Shown piece after piece: positions 25,097-33,782 of a stretch of 64,000 nucleotides of DNA. A program made the translations under genes and the position numbers. Positions within the stretch are counted from its first letter, which is position 1. Each line of letters begins with the position of its first letter. The notes below the pieces were generated by a model. That model was given only the letters and a program-made list of their open reading frames with translations. It made no database searches and had not been told where the DNA came from. Origin of the DNA: Agrobacterium vaccinii. Its GTDB lineage: Bacteria; Pseudomonadota; Alphaproteobacteria; Rhizobiales; Rhizobiaceae. Where the stretch lies: positions 468,501 through 532,500 of the forward strand of contig NZ_CP054151.1 in assembly GCF_021310995.1 (NCBI RefSeq), written 5' to 3'.

Positions 25097-26320
25097 TCAT
25101 TTTGCAGGAATTGAGCACCCGCCATCTGCCTGCGAACGGAAGGCTTTGTCAGCCGGAACCGTTTCCAGAAGCTTGTAGAAATCCCAGTCGTATTTCGACT
25201 CTTCCGGGGTTTTTACCTGAAAGAGATACATGTCGCGCATCACACGTCCATCGGTGCGGATGGTCGCATTTTTCGTATAGAAATCGTTGATCGGAATGTC
25301 CCGCATCTTGGCGACGGTGGATTTGGCCTCGTCGCTGCCATTGGCATCGATGGACTTCAGATAATGCGTCACCGCACCATAGACCGCGGCCTGCAAACTG
25401 CCGGGCGCCTTGCCGCCGGAGCGTTCCATGAAGCGCTTGCTCCATTTTCGCGTGTCGTCGTTCATGTCCCAATAGAAACTATCGGCAAGGATCAGGTCCT
25501 TTGCGCTGGCCAGTCCGAGCGATTTGATATCGGGAAGGTTGACGAGAAGCGCCGCCAGGCTTTGACCGGCTTGGGTGATGCCGAATTCCTGCGCCTGCTT
25601 GACGGTGTTGACCATGTCGGCACCGGCATTGGCGATGCCGATGACCTGCGCGCCGGACCCCTGGGCCTGAAGCAGGTAGGACGACATATCCGTGCTGTTC
25701 AACGGCGCGCGCACGGCACCCAGCACTTCACCGCCATTGGCCTTGATGACCTGGGTCGCCGCACCTTCGAGCGTATGGCCAAAGCTGTAATCCGCCGTCA
25801 GGAAGTACCAGCTTTTCAGGCCGCGCCGCACCGTGGCACCGGCCACGACATTGGCATAGGCGTAATTGTCATAGGCCCAATGGACGCCAACCGGCGAACA
25901 GGCTTTCCCGGTCAAATCCGGCGTGCCCGGACCTGTCGCCAGAAACACCTTGTTCTTCGCCTTGGAAATTTCCTGCACCGACAAGGCGACGGCTGAGGAA
26001 ACGACTTCAGTGATGGCATCGACCTTTTCGGTATCATACCATTTGTTCGCGACGGCGCTGCCGACATCGGCCTTGTTCTGGTGATCGGCCTGAACGATTT
26101 CGATCGGCACGCCCTGAACCTTGCCGCCAAAATCCTCGGCTGCCATTTTCGCCGCCAGCACGGCGCCAGCGCCGACATTATCAGCATAGGGACCAGACAT
26201 ATCGGTGAGAACACCGATCTTCACCACGCCGTCTGAAATATCGGCGGCAGAGGCTGATGGTGCGGCAAGCAGCGCTCCCAGCACGCTTGCAGCCGCGCAG
26301 GCTATATTCTTATTTTTCAT
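25097..26320 (-). CDS. Liv-type ABC transporter substrate-binding protein 1
   Basis: A 407-residue periplasmic type I binding protein. A signal peptide (MKNKNIACAAASVLGALLAA, cleaved near SASA-ADIS) precedes VKIGVLTDMSGPYADNVGAG. It carries SWYFLTADYSFGHTLEGAAT, also found in the second binding protein at 31062-32291, so the two are paralogues. The start at 26320 has GGGGAGG upstream. It is divergent from the ATPase and permease genes across 286 bp. Such proteins deliver branched-chain amino acids, aromatic acids or similar ligands; the neighbouring catabolic genes suggest an organic acid or phenylpropanoid-like ligand. Confidence 0.92.
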   Translation of the reverse strand: MKNKNIACAAASVLGALLAAPSASAADISDGVVKIGVLTDMSGPYADNVGAGAVLAAKMAAEDFGGKVQGVPIEIVQADHQNKADVGSAVANKWYDTEKVDAITEVVSSAVALSVQEISKAKNKVFLATGPGTPDLTGKACSPVGVHWAYDNYAYANVVAGATVRRGLKSWYFLTADYSFGHTLEGAATQVIKANGGEVLGAVRAPLNSTDMSSYLLQAQGSGAQVIGIANAGADMVNTVKQAQEFGITQAGQSLAALLVNLPDIKSLGLASAKDLILADSFYWDMNDDTRKWSKRFMERSGGKAPGSLQAAVYGAVTHYLKSIDANGSDEAKSTVAKMRDIPINDFYTKNATIRTDGRVMRDMYLFQVKTPEESKYDWDFYKLLETVPADKAFRSQADGGCSIPAK

Positions 26321-26606
26321 GGATACCTCCCCAGCAAGACGACCAATCTCTATAAAGTGCGTCTGATGTAGCTTGCCCTCTTCGCGCGAACGCACAACAG
26401 ACAAAAACTCATGGGCTGCTGCTCAATTCGAATGTCGGTTGCTAGTGAGCAAGCACGCGAAGCGTCGCACCAAAACGGAATGACCCTGTGCGTTATAGGC
26501 TCTTGCGGAAAGTACGTCCCCGCTGACAATGCGTGGTGCATGGATCACATATCCTGCCACTGATACGGAAATGCCTTCTTGTGCGGAAGGGATCGGGAGG
26601 AAGCAC

Positions 26607-27368
26607 ATGACCAACGAGGACGCCATTCTGGCGGCCAAAGACCTGTGCATCGAATTCAACGGCTTCAAAGCCGTGAACGGTGCATCCTTCAACGTGAGGC
26701 GTGGGCATATCCATGCGCTCATCGGCCCGAACGGCGCAGGAAAGACCACCTGCTTCAACCTGTTGACCCGCTTTCTGACGCCGACATCCGGCTCCATCCA
26801 TTTCAATGGCCAGAACATCACACGCCTTGCGCCGGACGAGATTGCCCGTCGCGGTATGGTGCGCTCCTTCCAGATCTCGGCGGTATTTGGTGATATGACC
26901 GTGCTGGAAAACGTACGGGTTGCGCTGCAAAGGCGCAAACATGGCGCGTCCTTCGATTTCTGGCGCAGCGAACGCTCCCTGACTTCGCTGGATGAAGAGG
27001 CCGAGAGCCTGGTGGAGTCGGTCGGCCTAAGCCCCTACATCAATTCACGCGCTGCCGAGCTGTCCTATGGCCGCAAACGCGCGCTGGAAGTGGCCACGAC
27101 ACTGGCGCTTGATCCCGAAATGTTGCTGCTCGATGAACCCATGGCCGGCATGGGCCACGAAGATGTCGAACGCACCGCTGCCCTTATCCGCGAGATCGCC
27201 AAGACACGCACAGTCCTGATGGTCGAGCATAACCTCAAGGTCGTGGCGGAGCTGTCCGACCGGATCACCGTGCTGGCCAGAGGCCAGGTATTGGCCGAGG
27301 GCGATTACGCCACCGTTTCAGCCGATCCGAAGGTCATCGAAGCCTATATTGGAGCCTCCCATGACTGA
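26607..27368 (+). CDS. Liv-type ABC transporter ATPase (LivG-like)
   Basis: The product has 253 residues. Walker A (GPNGAGKTT), a signature region degenerate to LSYGRKRALEVA, and Walker B with MLLLDEPMAGM are visible. The start at 26607 with GGGAGG is preferred over the upstream frame. It energises branched-chain-type uptake at the inner membrane together with the three genes that follow, and overlaps the second ATPase gene (ATG at 27361 inside its last codons). Confidence 0.93.
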   Translation: MTNEDAILAAKDLCIEFNGFKAVNGASFNVRRGHIHALIGPNGAGKTTCFNLLTRFLTPTSGSIHFNGQNITRLAPDEIARRGMVRSFQISAVFGDMTVLENVRVALQRRKHGASFDFWRSERSLTSLDEEAESLVESVGLSPYINSRAAELSYGRKRALEVATTLALDPEMLLLDEPMAGMGHEDVERTAALIREIAKTRTVLMVEHNLKVVAELSDRITVLARGQVLAEGDYATVSADPKVIEAYIGASHD

Positions 27369-28071
27369 CGTAATGCGAAGCACCGCCGCCATCTCGGTCG
27401 AAGGGCTTCAGGCCTGGTATGGCGAGAGCCATATTCTCCACGGCATCGATATGCATGTGAACAAGGGCGAAGTCGTTACCCTGCTGGGGCGCAACGGCGC
27501 CGGAAAGACCACGACGCTGCGATCGATCATGGGTCTTTTGGGCAAGCGCACCGGTTCGGTCAGCATTCAGGGCCAGCAGACCATCGGTCTGCCAGCGCGT
27601 CGCATCGCCCGCCTCGGCATCGGCTACGTTCCCGAAGAGCGCGGCATTTTCTCCGAGCTTTCCGTCGAAGAAAACCTGTTGCTGCCGCCGAAACTCAAAG
27701 ATGGCGGCTTCTCGCTGGAGCAGATCTTCACACTGTTCCCGAACCTGAAATCCCGGCTGCAAAGTCAGGGCACCAAGCTTTCCGGTGGTGAGCAGCAAAT
27801 GCTGGCCATGGCCCGCGTGCTACGCACCGGTGCAGATTTTTTGCTGCTGGACGAACCGACGGAAGGGCTTGCCCCCGTCATCGTTCAGCAGATCGAGGCC
27901 GTGCTTCGCATGCTCAAGGAAAGCGGCTTCACCATCATCCTCGTCGAGCAGAACCTGCGCTTTGCCGCCTCGCTGGCTGATCGCCATTACGTTGTCGAAC
28001 AGGGCAAGGTCGTGGCCGAAGCGGATGGCAGCGAAAACATCGACACTCTTCAACACTATCTCGGGGTTTGA
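27361..28071 (+). CDS. Liv-type ABC transporter ATPase (LivF-like)
   Basis: The product has 236 residues. Walker A GRNGAGKTTT, signature LSGGEQQMLAMARVL, and Walker B FLLLDEPTEGLAP are intact. The start at 27361 (MTDVMRST) has GGAG upstream and overlaps the preceding stop by eight bases, so translation is coupled. It pairs with the LivG-like ATPase. Confidence 0.94.
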   Translation: MTDVMRSTAAISVEGLQAWYGESHILHGIDMHVNKGEVVTLLGRNGAGKTTTLRSIMGLLGKRTGSVSIQGQQTIGLPARRIARLGIGYVPEERGIFSELSVEENLLLPPKLKDGGFSLEQIFTLFPNLKSRLQSQGTKLSGGEQQMLAMARVLRTGADFLLLDEPTEGLAPVIVQQIEAVLRMLKESGFTIILVEQNLRFAASLADRHYVVEQGKVVAEADGSENIDTLQHYLGV

Positions 28072-28073
28072 CC

Positions 28074-28964
28074 ATGGCGACAATCTTCGGCGTGCCTCTC
28101 GTCGCACTCATGGGGCAACTTCTTCTGGGCCTGATCAACGGCGCATTCTACGCGATCTTGAGTCTCGGCCTTGCGATCATCTTCGGCCTTTTGCGCATCG
28201 TGAACTTTGCGCACGGCGCGCTCTACATGATGGGCGCGTTCGTGGCATGGATGCTGTCGAACTATCTCGGCCTCGGTTACTGGTGGGCGCTCATTCTGGC
28301 ACCCGTTACCGTCGGTCTTTTCGGCATTCTGCTGGAGCGGCTGCTTCTGTCACGGATTTCCTCGCTCGACCACGTCTATGGCCTGCTTCTGACCTTCGGC
28401 GTTGCGCTCATCGTGCAGGGCCTGTTCATGAACGGCTATGGTTCATCCGGCATGAGCTATGCCACACCTGCGGCGCTGACCGGCGGCTTCAATCTCGGTT
28501 TCATGTTCCTGCCGATCTATCGCGCATGGGTCATCGTCGCGTCTATCGTCGTCTGCCTTGCGGCATGGTTCGTGATCGAGAAGACCAAGCTCGGCTCTTA
28601 TCTGCGGGCCGCCACTGAAAATCCCGGCCTCGTCGGCGCCTTCGGCGTCAACGTACCCCTGATGATCACGATCACCTATGGCGTTGGCGTCGGTCTGGCG
28701 GCCTTTGCGGGTGTGCTGGCAGCGCCGATCTATTCGGTCAGCCCCACAATGGGCGTCGATCTGATCATCGTCGTCTTTGCCGTGGTGGTCATCGGCGGCA
28801 TGGGGTCGATCCTTGGTGCCGTCATCACCGGCTTCGGCCTTGGCCTCATCGAAGGTCTGACGAAGGTCTTCTACCCGGAGGCGTCTTCGACGGTCATCTT
28901 CATCATCATGGCCATCGTCCTTCTCATCAAACCCAATGGCCTGTTCGGAAAGGGTATCGCATGA
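28074..28964 (+). CDS. Liv-type ABC transporter permease (LivH-like)
   Basis: A 296-residue polytopic inner-membrane protein with the family's opening GQLLLGLINGAFYAILSLGL and FGLLRIVNFAHGALYMMGAF. A later motif, VVIGGMGSILGAVITGFGLG, is the usual coupling region. The ATG at 28074 lies two bases after the LivF stop; a TTG at 28068 is possible. It forms the channel with the following LivM-like protein. Confidence 0.94.
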   Translation: MATIFGVPLVALMGQLLLGLINGAFYAILSLGLAIIFGLLRIVNFAHGALYMMGAFVAWMLSNYLGLGYWWALILAPVTVGLFGILLERLLLSRISSLDHVYGLLLTFGVALIVQGLFMNGYGSSGMSYATPAALTGGFNLGFMFLPIYRAWVIVASIVVCLAAWFVIEKTKLGSYLRAATENPGLVGAFGVNVPLMITITYGVGVGLAAFAGVLAAPIYSVSPTMGVDLIIVVFAVVVIGGMGSILGAVITGFGLGLIEGLTKVFYPEASSTVIFIIMAIVLLIKPNGLFGKGIA

Positions 28965-29944
28965 GTGGCACCGCTCCCATGTCTGTAGCGATGGGCACGC
29001 GACCTGTCGCCCGTCATTCGAAGAAATCCTATATCGCGGCCTTTGCCGTCATTGCGGTCCTTCTGGCAATCGCGCCCTTCGTCGCTTATCCGGTCTTCGT
29101 GATGAAGGTTTTGTGCTTTGCGCTGTTTGCACTGGCTTTCAACCTGCTCTTCGGTTTTGGCGGAATGCTGTCCTTCGGCCACGCGGCCTATTTCGGCATG
29201 GCCAGTTATGTGTCTGCCTATACGGCGAAGTACTGGGGCCTGACGCCTGAGCTTTCCATTATCTCCGGTATAGCAGTCGCCGCCATTCTGGGCCTGATCA
29301 TCGGTGGATTGGCCATACGCAGCAAGGGCATCTATTTCTCGATGGTCACGCTGGCCTTTGCACAGATGATCTATTTCTTCTCGCTTCAGGCACCCTCTTT
29401 CACGGGTGGGGAAGACGGCATTCAGACGGTGCCGCGTCGCGCCTTGTTCGGCCTGATCGACATCTCCAGCGACAGGTCCATCTATGTCCTGGTCTGCGCA
29501 ATATTCCTTATGGGCCTTTTCATCATCTACCGCACCATCCATTCCCCCTTCGGGCAGGTGCTGAAATGCATTCGCGAGAATGAGAACCGTGCGCTGTCTC
29601 TCGGCTATAACGTGCCCCGCTACAAGCTTCTCGTTTTCGTCCTGTCGGCCTCTCTGGCAGGCATGGCAGGCGCGACCAAGGCACTCGTGTTCCAACTCGC
29701 CTCTCTGACCGACGTTCACTGGGCCATGTCCGGCGAGGTCGTGCTGATGGCCATCCTTGGCGGCATTGGCACCATCTTCGGGCCGATCCTCGGCGCCTCC
29801 GTGATCGTCGGCATGCAGAACTACCTCGCATCCATGGGGGCATGGGTCATGGTCATTCAGGGCTGCGTGTTCGTGGTCTGCGTGCTTGTCTTCCGCGAAG
29901 GCATACTCGGGCTCGTCGCCCGCCTTGCGAAAATCAAGCTTTAG
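28961..29944 (+). CDS. Liv-type ABC transporter permease (LivM-like)
   Basis: The product is a 327-residue polytopic membrane protein with an N-terminal cytoplasmic extension of about 24 residues. Motifs LLFGFGGMLSFGHAAYFGMA and MAILGGIGTIFGPILGASVI identify the LivM family. It overlaps the LivH-like gene by four bases (ATGA). The zinc alcohol dehydrogenase gene starts 20 bp later, so uptake and first oxidation are likely co-expressed. Confidence 0.94.
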   Translation: MSGTAPMSVAMGTRPVARHSKKSYIAAFAVIAVLLAIAPFVAYPVFVMKVLCFALFALAFNLLFGFGGMLSFGHAAYFGMASYVSAYTAKYWGLTPELSIISGIAVAAILGLIIGGLAIRSKGIYFSMVTLAFAQMIYFFSLQAPSFTGGEDGIQTVPRRALFGLIDISSDRSIYVLVCAIFLMGLFIIYRTIHSPFGQVLKCIRENENRALSLGYNVPRYKLLVFVLSASLAGMAGATKALVFQLASLTDVHWAMSGEVVLMAILGGIGTIFGPILGASVIVGMQNYLASMGAWVMVIQGCVFVVCVLVFREGILGLVARLAKIKL

Positions 29945-29964
29945 CCGAGGGGGGGTGATCTCAG

Positions 29965-31035
29965 ATGGACAATTACACACTGACCGAATTCGGACAGCCT
30001 CTGGTCATGCGCTGCGAGCCGGAACTGGCGCCGCGCGGCACTGAAGTCCTCATCGAAGTGTCCTGCTGCGGGGTCTGCCAGACAGACCTCAGCATCAAGA
30101 AGGGTTATTACGACCTCGGCGGCGGCAAGAAAATGGTCATGCGCGACCGTGGCATGGTCCCGCCCATCGTGCTGGGTCACGAAATTTCCGGGCGGCTGGT
30201 GGCGCTTGGACCGGACGCGGCCATTTCCGAAGACCAGATCGGTCGTACCTTCGTGGTCTATCCCTGGATCGGCTGCGGCCAATGCGTGATGTGCAAGGAA
30301 GGAGACGAAAACCTTTGCCTCGCGCCACAATTTCTCGGTCTGCAAAGGCCCGGCGGGCATGCTGAACGCATCATCGTTCCCCATGCCAGGTATCTTGTCG
30401 ATATCGGCAATGTCGACCCGGCCCTTGCAGCGACCTATGCCTGTTCGGGCCTGACCAGCTACGGCGCCCTCAGCAAGCTGGCTCCACAGGCGCATAAGGC
30501 ACCGCTGCTGCTCATCGGCGGCGGCGGGCTCGGACAGAGCGCGCTCAACATCGCAAAGGCCCTCGGCTACAAAAGCGTGGTTGTCGGCGATGTCGATCGC
30601 ATCAAGCGCGAAATAGCCGTGGCGGCAGGTGCGACGAAGGCCATCGACCCGTCATCCTGTGATGACGAGGACTTTGCCGGGCAATTCGCAAGCGTCATCG
30701 ATTTCGTCGGCAATACGGCGACCTATGAGTTCGGCTTGAAGGCACTCCGGCGCGGCGGTCGCTATGTCATCGTCGGACTTTCCGGCGGAGAAGTCACCCA
30801 GGCATTGCCGCCGATCTCGCTGCGCCCGATCTCGATCATCGGATCGCTGACCGGCAGTCTGGACGATCTTCGCGCGTTGCTGAACCTGGCGAAGACCGGA
30901 AAACTAAAACCCATGGACATCGAACGCCAGCCGCGCAGCGCAACCAATGACGCGCTTGACCGGGTTCGCGATGGAAAGGTCCGTGGTCGTCTCGTGCTCG
31001 TTTCACAAAAGAGCGACGCCTACGACCGGGAATAA
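29965..31035 (+). CDS. Zinc-dependent alcohol dehydrogenase (MDR family)
   Basis: The product has 356 residues. Catalytic zinc ligands are in SCCGVCQTDLS and PIVLGHEISG. The structural zinc set is in GCGQCVMCKEGDENLC. The NAD fold reads LLLIGGGGLGQSALNIAKAL. The family oxidises alcohols or hydroxy-acyl-CoA compounds. Being fused into the importer operon between the permease and a second binding protein, it probably acts on the imported compound or an early intermediate, ahead of the aldehyde dehydrogenase encoded at 17926-19368. Confidence 0.92.
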   Translation: MDNYTLTEFGQPLVMRCEPELAPRGTEVLIEVSCCGVCQTDLSIKKGYYDLGGGKKMVMRDRGMVPPIVLGHEISGRLVALGPDAAISEDQIGRTFVVYPWIGCGQCVMCKEGDENLCLAPQFLGLQRPGGHAERIIVPHARYLVDIGNVDPALAATYACSGLTSYGALSKLAPQAHKAPLLLIGGGGLGQSALNIAKALGYKSVVVGDVDRIKREIAVAAGATKAIDPSSCDDEDFAGQFASVIDFVGNTATYEFGLKALRRGGRYVIVGLSGGEVTQALPPISLRPISIIGSLTGSLDDLRALLNLAKTGKLKPMDIERQPRSATNDALDRVRDGKVRGRLVLVSQKSDAYDRE

Positions 31036-31061
31036 AAGCTTCAACGGAGGAGGAGGACAAC

Positions 31062-32291
31062 ATGATCAAGAGAAGACAATTGCTGGGCGGGGTAGCAGCC
31101 GCGTCCGTATTAAGCATGACCGGCATCGGTCGCGCCCAGGATAATAAGACGATCCGAATAGGCGTGCTGCTTGATCTTTCCGGGCCATACCGCGATACCG
31201 GCGGTGAAACGGCTGTTGCCTGCGCACGGCAGGCGGTGAAGGATTCCGGCATTCTGGAGCGCGGTTTCAACGTCGAGGTGCTGGTCGCCGACCACCAGCA
31301 GAAGACGGATGTGGGCGTAGGCATCGTCCGCAAGTGGATCGATCAGGACGGCGTCGATGCCGTGACAGAAATCAACAACAGCGCCATCGCCCTGGGTGCA
31401 GTCGATGTCATCAAGGCCAAGGACAAGGTGTTTCTGGCCAGCGGCCCGGCCAGTGCCGACTTTACCGGGAAGGCATGCAGCCCGAACACCGTACATTGGG
31501 CGCTAGACACCTATTGCCGCGCAAAATCTACCGGCGGCGCCATTCTCAAGAACGGCGGCGACAGCTGGTATTTCGTGACGGCGAACTATGCCTTCGGTCA
31601 GTCGCTTCAGGCCATGGCAACCGACGTGATCACGCCTGGCGGCGGCAAGGTTCTCGGCTCATCGGTCTATCCGTTCCCGGGCACTACGGACTTCTCGTCC
31701 TTCCTGCTAACGGCAACATCCACCAACCCGAAAGTCATCGCCTTTGCCAATACGGCGGGCGATCTCATCAGCAGTGTCAAATCCGTCAAGGAATTCGGCC
31801 TCGACCAGAGCATCACCATCGCGGCGCTCGCCGGCTTCATCACCGAAGTCCATGCGCTGGGGCTGGAGGCCGCACAAGGCCTGATGCTGACGGAAACATT
31901 CTACTGGGACCGCAATGACCGCACCCGCGCCTTCACCGATAAGATCAAGAAGGAAACACCGAAAAACTATCCCAACAGCGAACATGCGGCCACCTATGCC
32001 AGCGTCTTCCACTATCTCAAGGCTGTCGCTGAGATGGGTGCCGCCGAAGCCAAGGCATCGGGACGCAATACGGTTCGCGCCATGAAGAAAATGCCAACCG
32101 ACGATGATTGCTTCGGCAAGGGCAGAATTCGCGAAGACGGTCGCGCACTTATCCCGACCTATCTCCTTCAGGCGAAAGCGCCAAGCGAGAGCAAAGGCGA
32201 ATGGGACCTCTTCAAGATCATCGCCGAAACACCTGCGGAAGAGGCGTTTAGGCCGCTGGATCAGAACGTGTGCTCGACGTCCGACATGTGA
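31062..32291 (+). CDS. Liv-type ABC transporter substrate-binding protein 2
   Basis: A 409-residue periplasmic binding protein with a signal peptide beginning MIKRRQLLGGVAAASVLSMT (an RR pair suggests Tat or Sec export). It is a paralogue of the protein encoded at 25097-26320, sharing the GKACSP and SWYFVTANYAFGQ regions. A GGAGGAGG ribosome site precedes it. Two binding proteins flanking one set of ATPases and permeases suggest that the importer accepts two related ligands. Confidence 0.92.
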   Translation: MIKRRQLLGGVAAASVLSMTGIGRAQDNKTIRIGVLLDLSGPYRDTGGETAVACARQAVKDSGILERGFNVEVLVADHQQKTDVGVGIVRKWIDQDGVDAVTEINNSAIALGAVDVIKAKDKVFLASGPASADFTGKACSPNTVHWALDTYCRAKSTGGAILKNGGDSWYFVTANYAFGQSLQAMATDVITPGGGKVLGSSVYPFPGTTDFSSFLLTATSTNPKVIAFANTAGDLISSVKSVKEFGLDQSITIAALAGFITEVHALGLEAAQGLMLTETFYWDRNDRTRAFTDKIKKETPKNYPNSEHAATYASVFHYLKAVAEMGAAEAKASGRNTVRAMKKMPTDDDCFGKGRIREDGRALIPTYLLQAKAPSESKGEWDLFKIIAETPAEEAFRPLDQNVCSTSDM

Positions 32292-32299
32292 AACAATGG

Positions 32300-32322
32300 C
32301 CGCTCAGCGTATCGCTGGGCGG
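32300..32322 (+). terminator. Hairpin after the importer operon
   Basis: CCGCTCAGCG (32300-32309) pairs with CGCTGGGCGG (32313-32322) with one G-U pair and a three-base loop. No T-run follows, so termination is plausible but not certain. Confidence 0.45.
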
Positions 32323-32484
32323 TCGACCTGCACTTCACGTGCCAACCTCAGTTTCCATATGAACATCGCCCTGAAACTGTAATCTTCCGTCCATCATCTG
32401 TTCATGAAGCAGCCACGCCTGCTTCAGACGGGACATCCATATTCCTGTTGTCGCTCAAAACGAGCAATCAAACAGGAGACACAT

Positions 32485-33048
32485 ATGCGCTGGATAGCCA
32501 AGGCGACTGCCGTAACAGGAACCGTTCTGCTTATGACCGCCGGTGGCGTGAATGCCGTCGAAATTCACAATGGGTCCATCAGCGAGGCCGAAGTCCTCAA
32601 AACACAAAAGGCCTGGGGCGAAGCCCTCGTCGCGATTTCGCGTGAGTATGAAGACAAGGGCGCAAAGCCTGCCCGTGACATGGCAGCGAAGGTGATCGAT
32701 GCGGCCTATGGCTACCAGCTGGGCCCGGTCCTCTTCAAACCGACGTTGACGCAGGAGCCGCAGACCTTCCGAACAGACCGCGAGGGCGCTCTGGCTTACT
32801 TCGTGGGTCAAAACCCGAAATACCCTGCCGATACCGGCTTTGCCCTGAAGGGATGGCGTGAGGTGGACGTCAAGAATGCTGCCATTCTTCTGGATGGGGA
32901 ATACGCGACCACGCTCGGCAAGGTATCGTTCACCGACAAGGACGGTAAAGTAACGACTGTCGACAAGTCATGGACGTTCAAAAAGGATGATGAGGGGACG
33001 ATCCGCATCGTCCAGCACCATTCCTCACTGCCTTATGCGGTCAAATAA
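32485..33048 (+). CDS. Secreted NTF2/SnoaL-like small protein
   Basis: The product is 187 residues with a clear signal peptide (MRWIAKATAVTGTVLLMTAG, cleavage near VNA-VEIH). The mature part has the helix-plus-sheet pattern of NTF2/SnoaL-like proteins (EDKGAKPARDMAAKVIDAAY; DGKVTTVDKSWTFKKDDEGT); the fold assignment is inference. AGGAG lies seven bases before the ATG. It converges on a two-component system 23 bp away and may be controlled by it. Function unknown. Confidence 0.75.
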   Translation: MRWIAKATAVTGTVLLMTAGGVNAVEIHNGSISEAEVLKTQKAWGEALVAISREYEDKGAKPARDMAAKVIDAAYGYQLGPVLFKPTLTQEPQTFRTDREGALAYFVGQNPKYPADTGFALKGWREVDVKNAAILLDGEYATTLGKVSFTDKDGKVTTVDKSWTFKKDDEGTIRIVQHHSSLPYAVK

Positions 33049-33071
33049 ATCTTGGCTGTCGCAGGCATCGA

Positions 33072-33782
33072 CTACTGGTTCTGTTCGAGACGATAGCCAA
33101 TGCCCCTGACAGTCGTGATGCAGGAGCGCCCCTCCGAAGACCTGTCGATCTTTGCGCGCAATCGGCGCACATAGACATCGACCACATTGGTCAGAGGGTC
33201 TTCGCCTGCGCCCCAGATATTGGCCAAAATCCGCTCCCGGCTGAGAACACGGCCGGGAGCCGACATGAAGAGTTCCAAGAGCGCAAGCTCCTTAGCAGTC
33301 AACGAAATTTCATCGCCTTCAACGGTGACCCGCATGGACTCCCGGTCCAGTTCCAGTCCACCAACGCACAACGTCTTAGGCCCGAGCGGACGCAGATCGA
33401 CCGGGCGGCGCATCAGCGCCTCGATGCGCGCCAGCAATTCTTCAAACGAGAATGGCTTGACCAGATAATCGTCAGCACCCATGCGCAATCCCGAGATGCG
33501 ATCATTGACCGAGCCAAGGGCTGTCAGCATCAGGATCGGAGCCGATATCCCGCTGGCACGGAGCGTCTGGCAGACATCGGAACCGTTGATGATCGGCAGC
33601 ATGACATCGAGCAGAATGGCACCGTTTGCACCACTAGACCGCCATTCCTGCCATAGTTCATGGGCGCGCTCGATGCCGGTCGGGCCATCACGTGCAACGG
33701 TGACGCCATAGCCTTCCGCACGCAATCCGCGTTCCAGAAAATCAGCCACTCTCGGATCATCTTCTATGATGAGTATGTTCAC
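33072..33782 (-). CDS. OmpR-family response regulator
   Basis: The product has 236 residues. The receiver (1-120) has acidic residues EDD, phospho-Asp in AILLDVMLPI and Lys in YLVKPFSFEEL. The winged-helix domain (about 135-232) ends TVRGIGYRLE, typical of OmpR/PhoB regulators. It is transcribed after the sensor kinase with a four-base overlap reversed in order: its start (33782) lies downstream of the kinase's stop at 33779. The signal is unknown. Confidence 0.94.
   Translation of the reverse strand: MNILIIEDDPRVADFLERGLRAEGYGVTVARDGPTGIERAHELWQEWRSSGANGAILLDVMLPIINGSDVCQTLRASGISAPILMLTALGSVNDRISGLRMGADDYLVKPFSFEELLARIEALMRRPVDLRPLGPKTLCVGGLELDRESMRVTVEGDEISLTAKELALLELFMSAPGRVLSRERILANIWGAGEDPLTNVVDVYVRRLRAKIDRSSEGRSCITTVRGIGYRLEQNQ

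Noticed and set aside
28871..29980. 369-residue minus-strand frame
   Set aside because: Antisense to the LivM-like permease; composition typical of a shadow frame (Asp/His/Gln rich).
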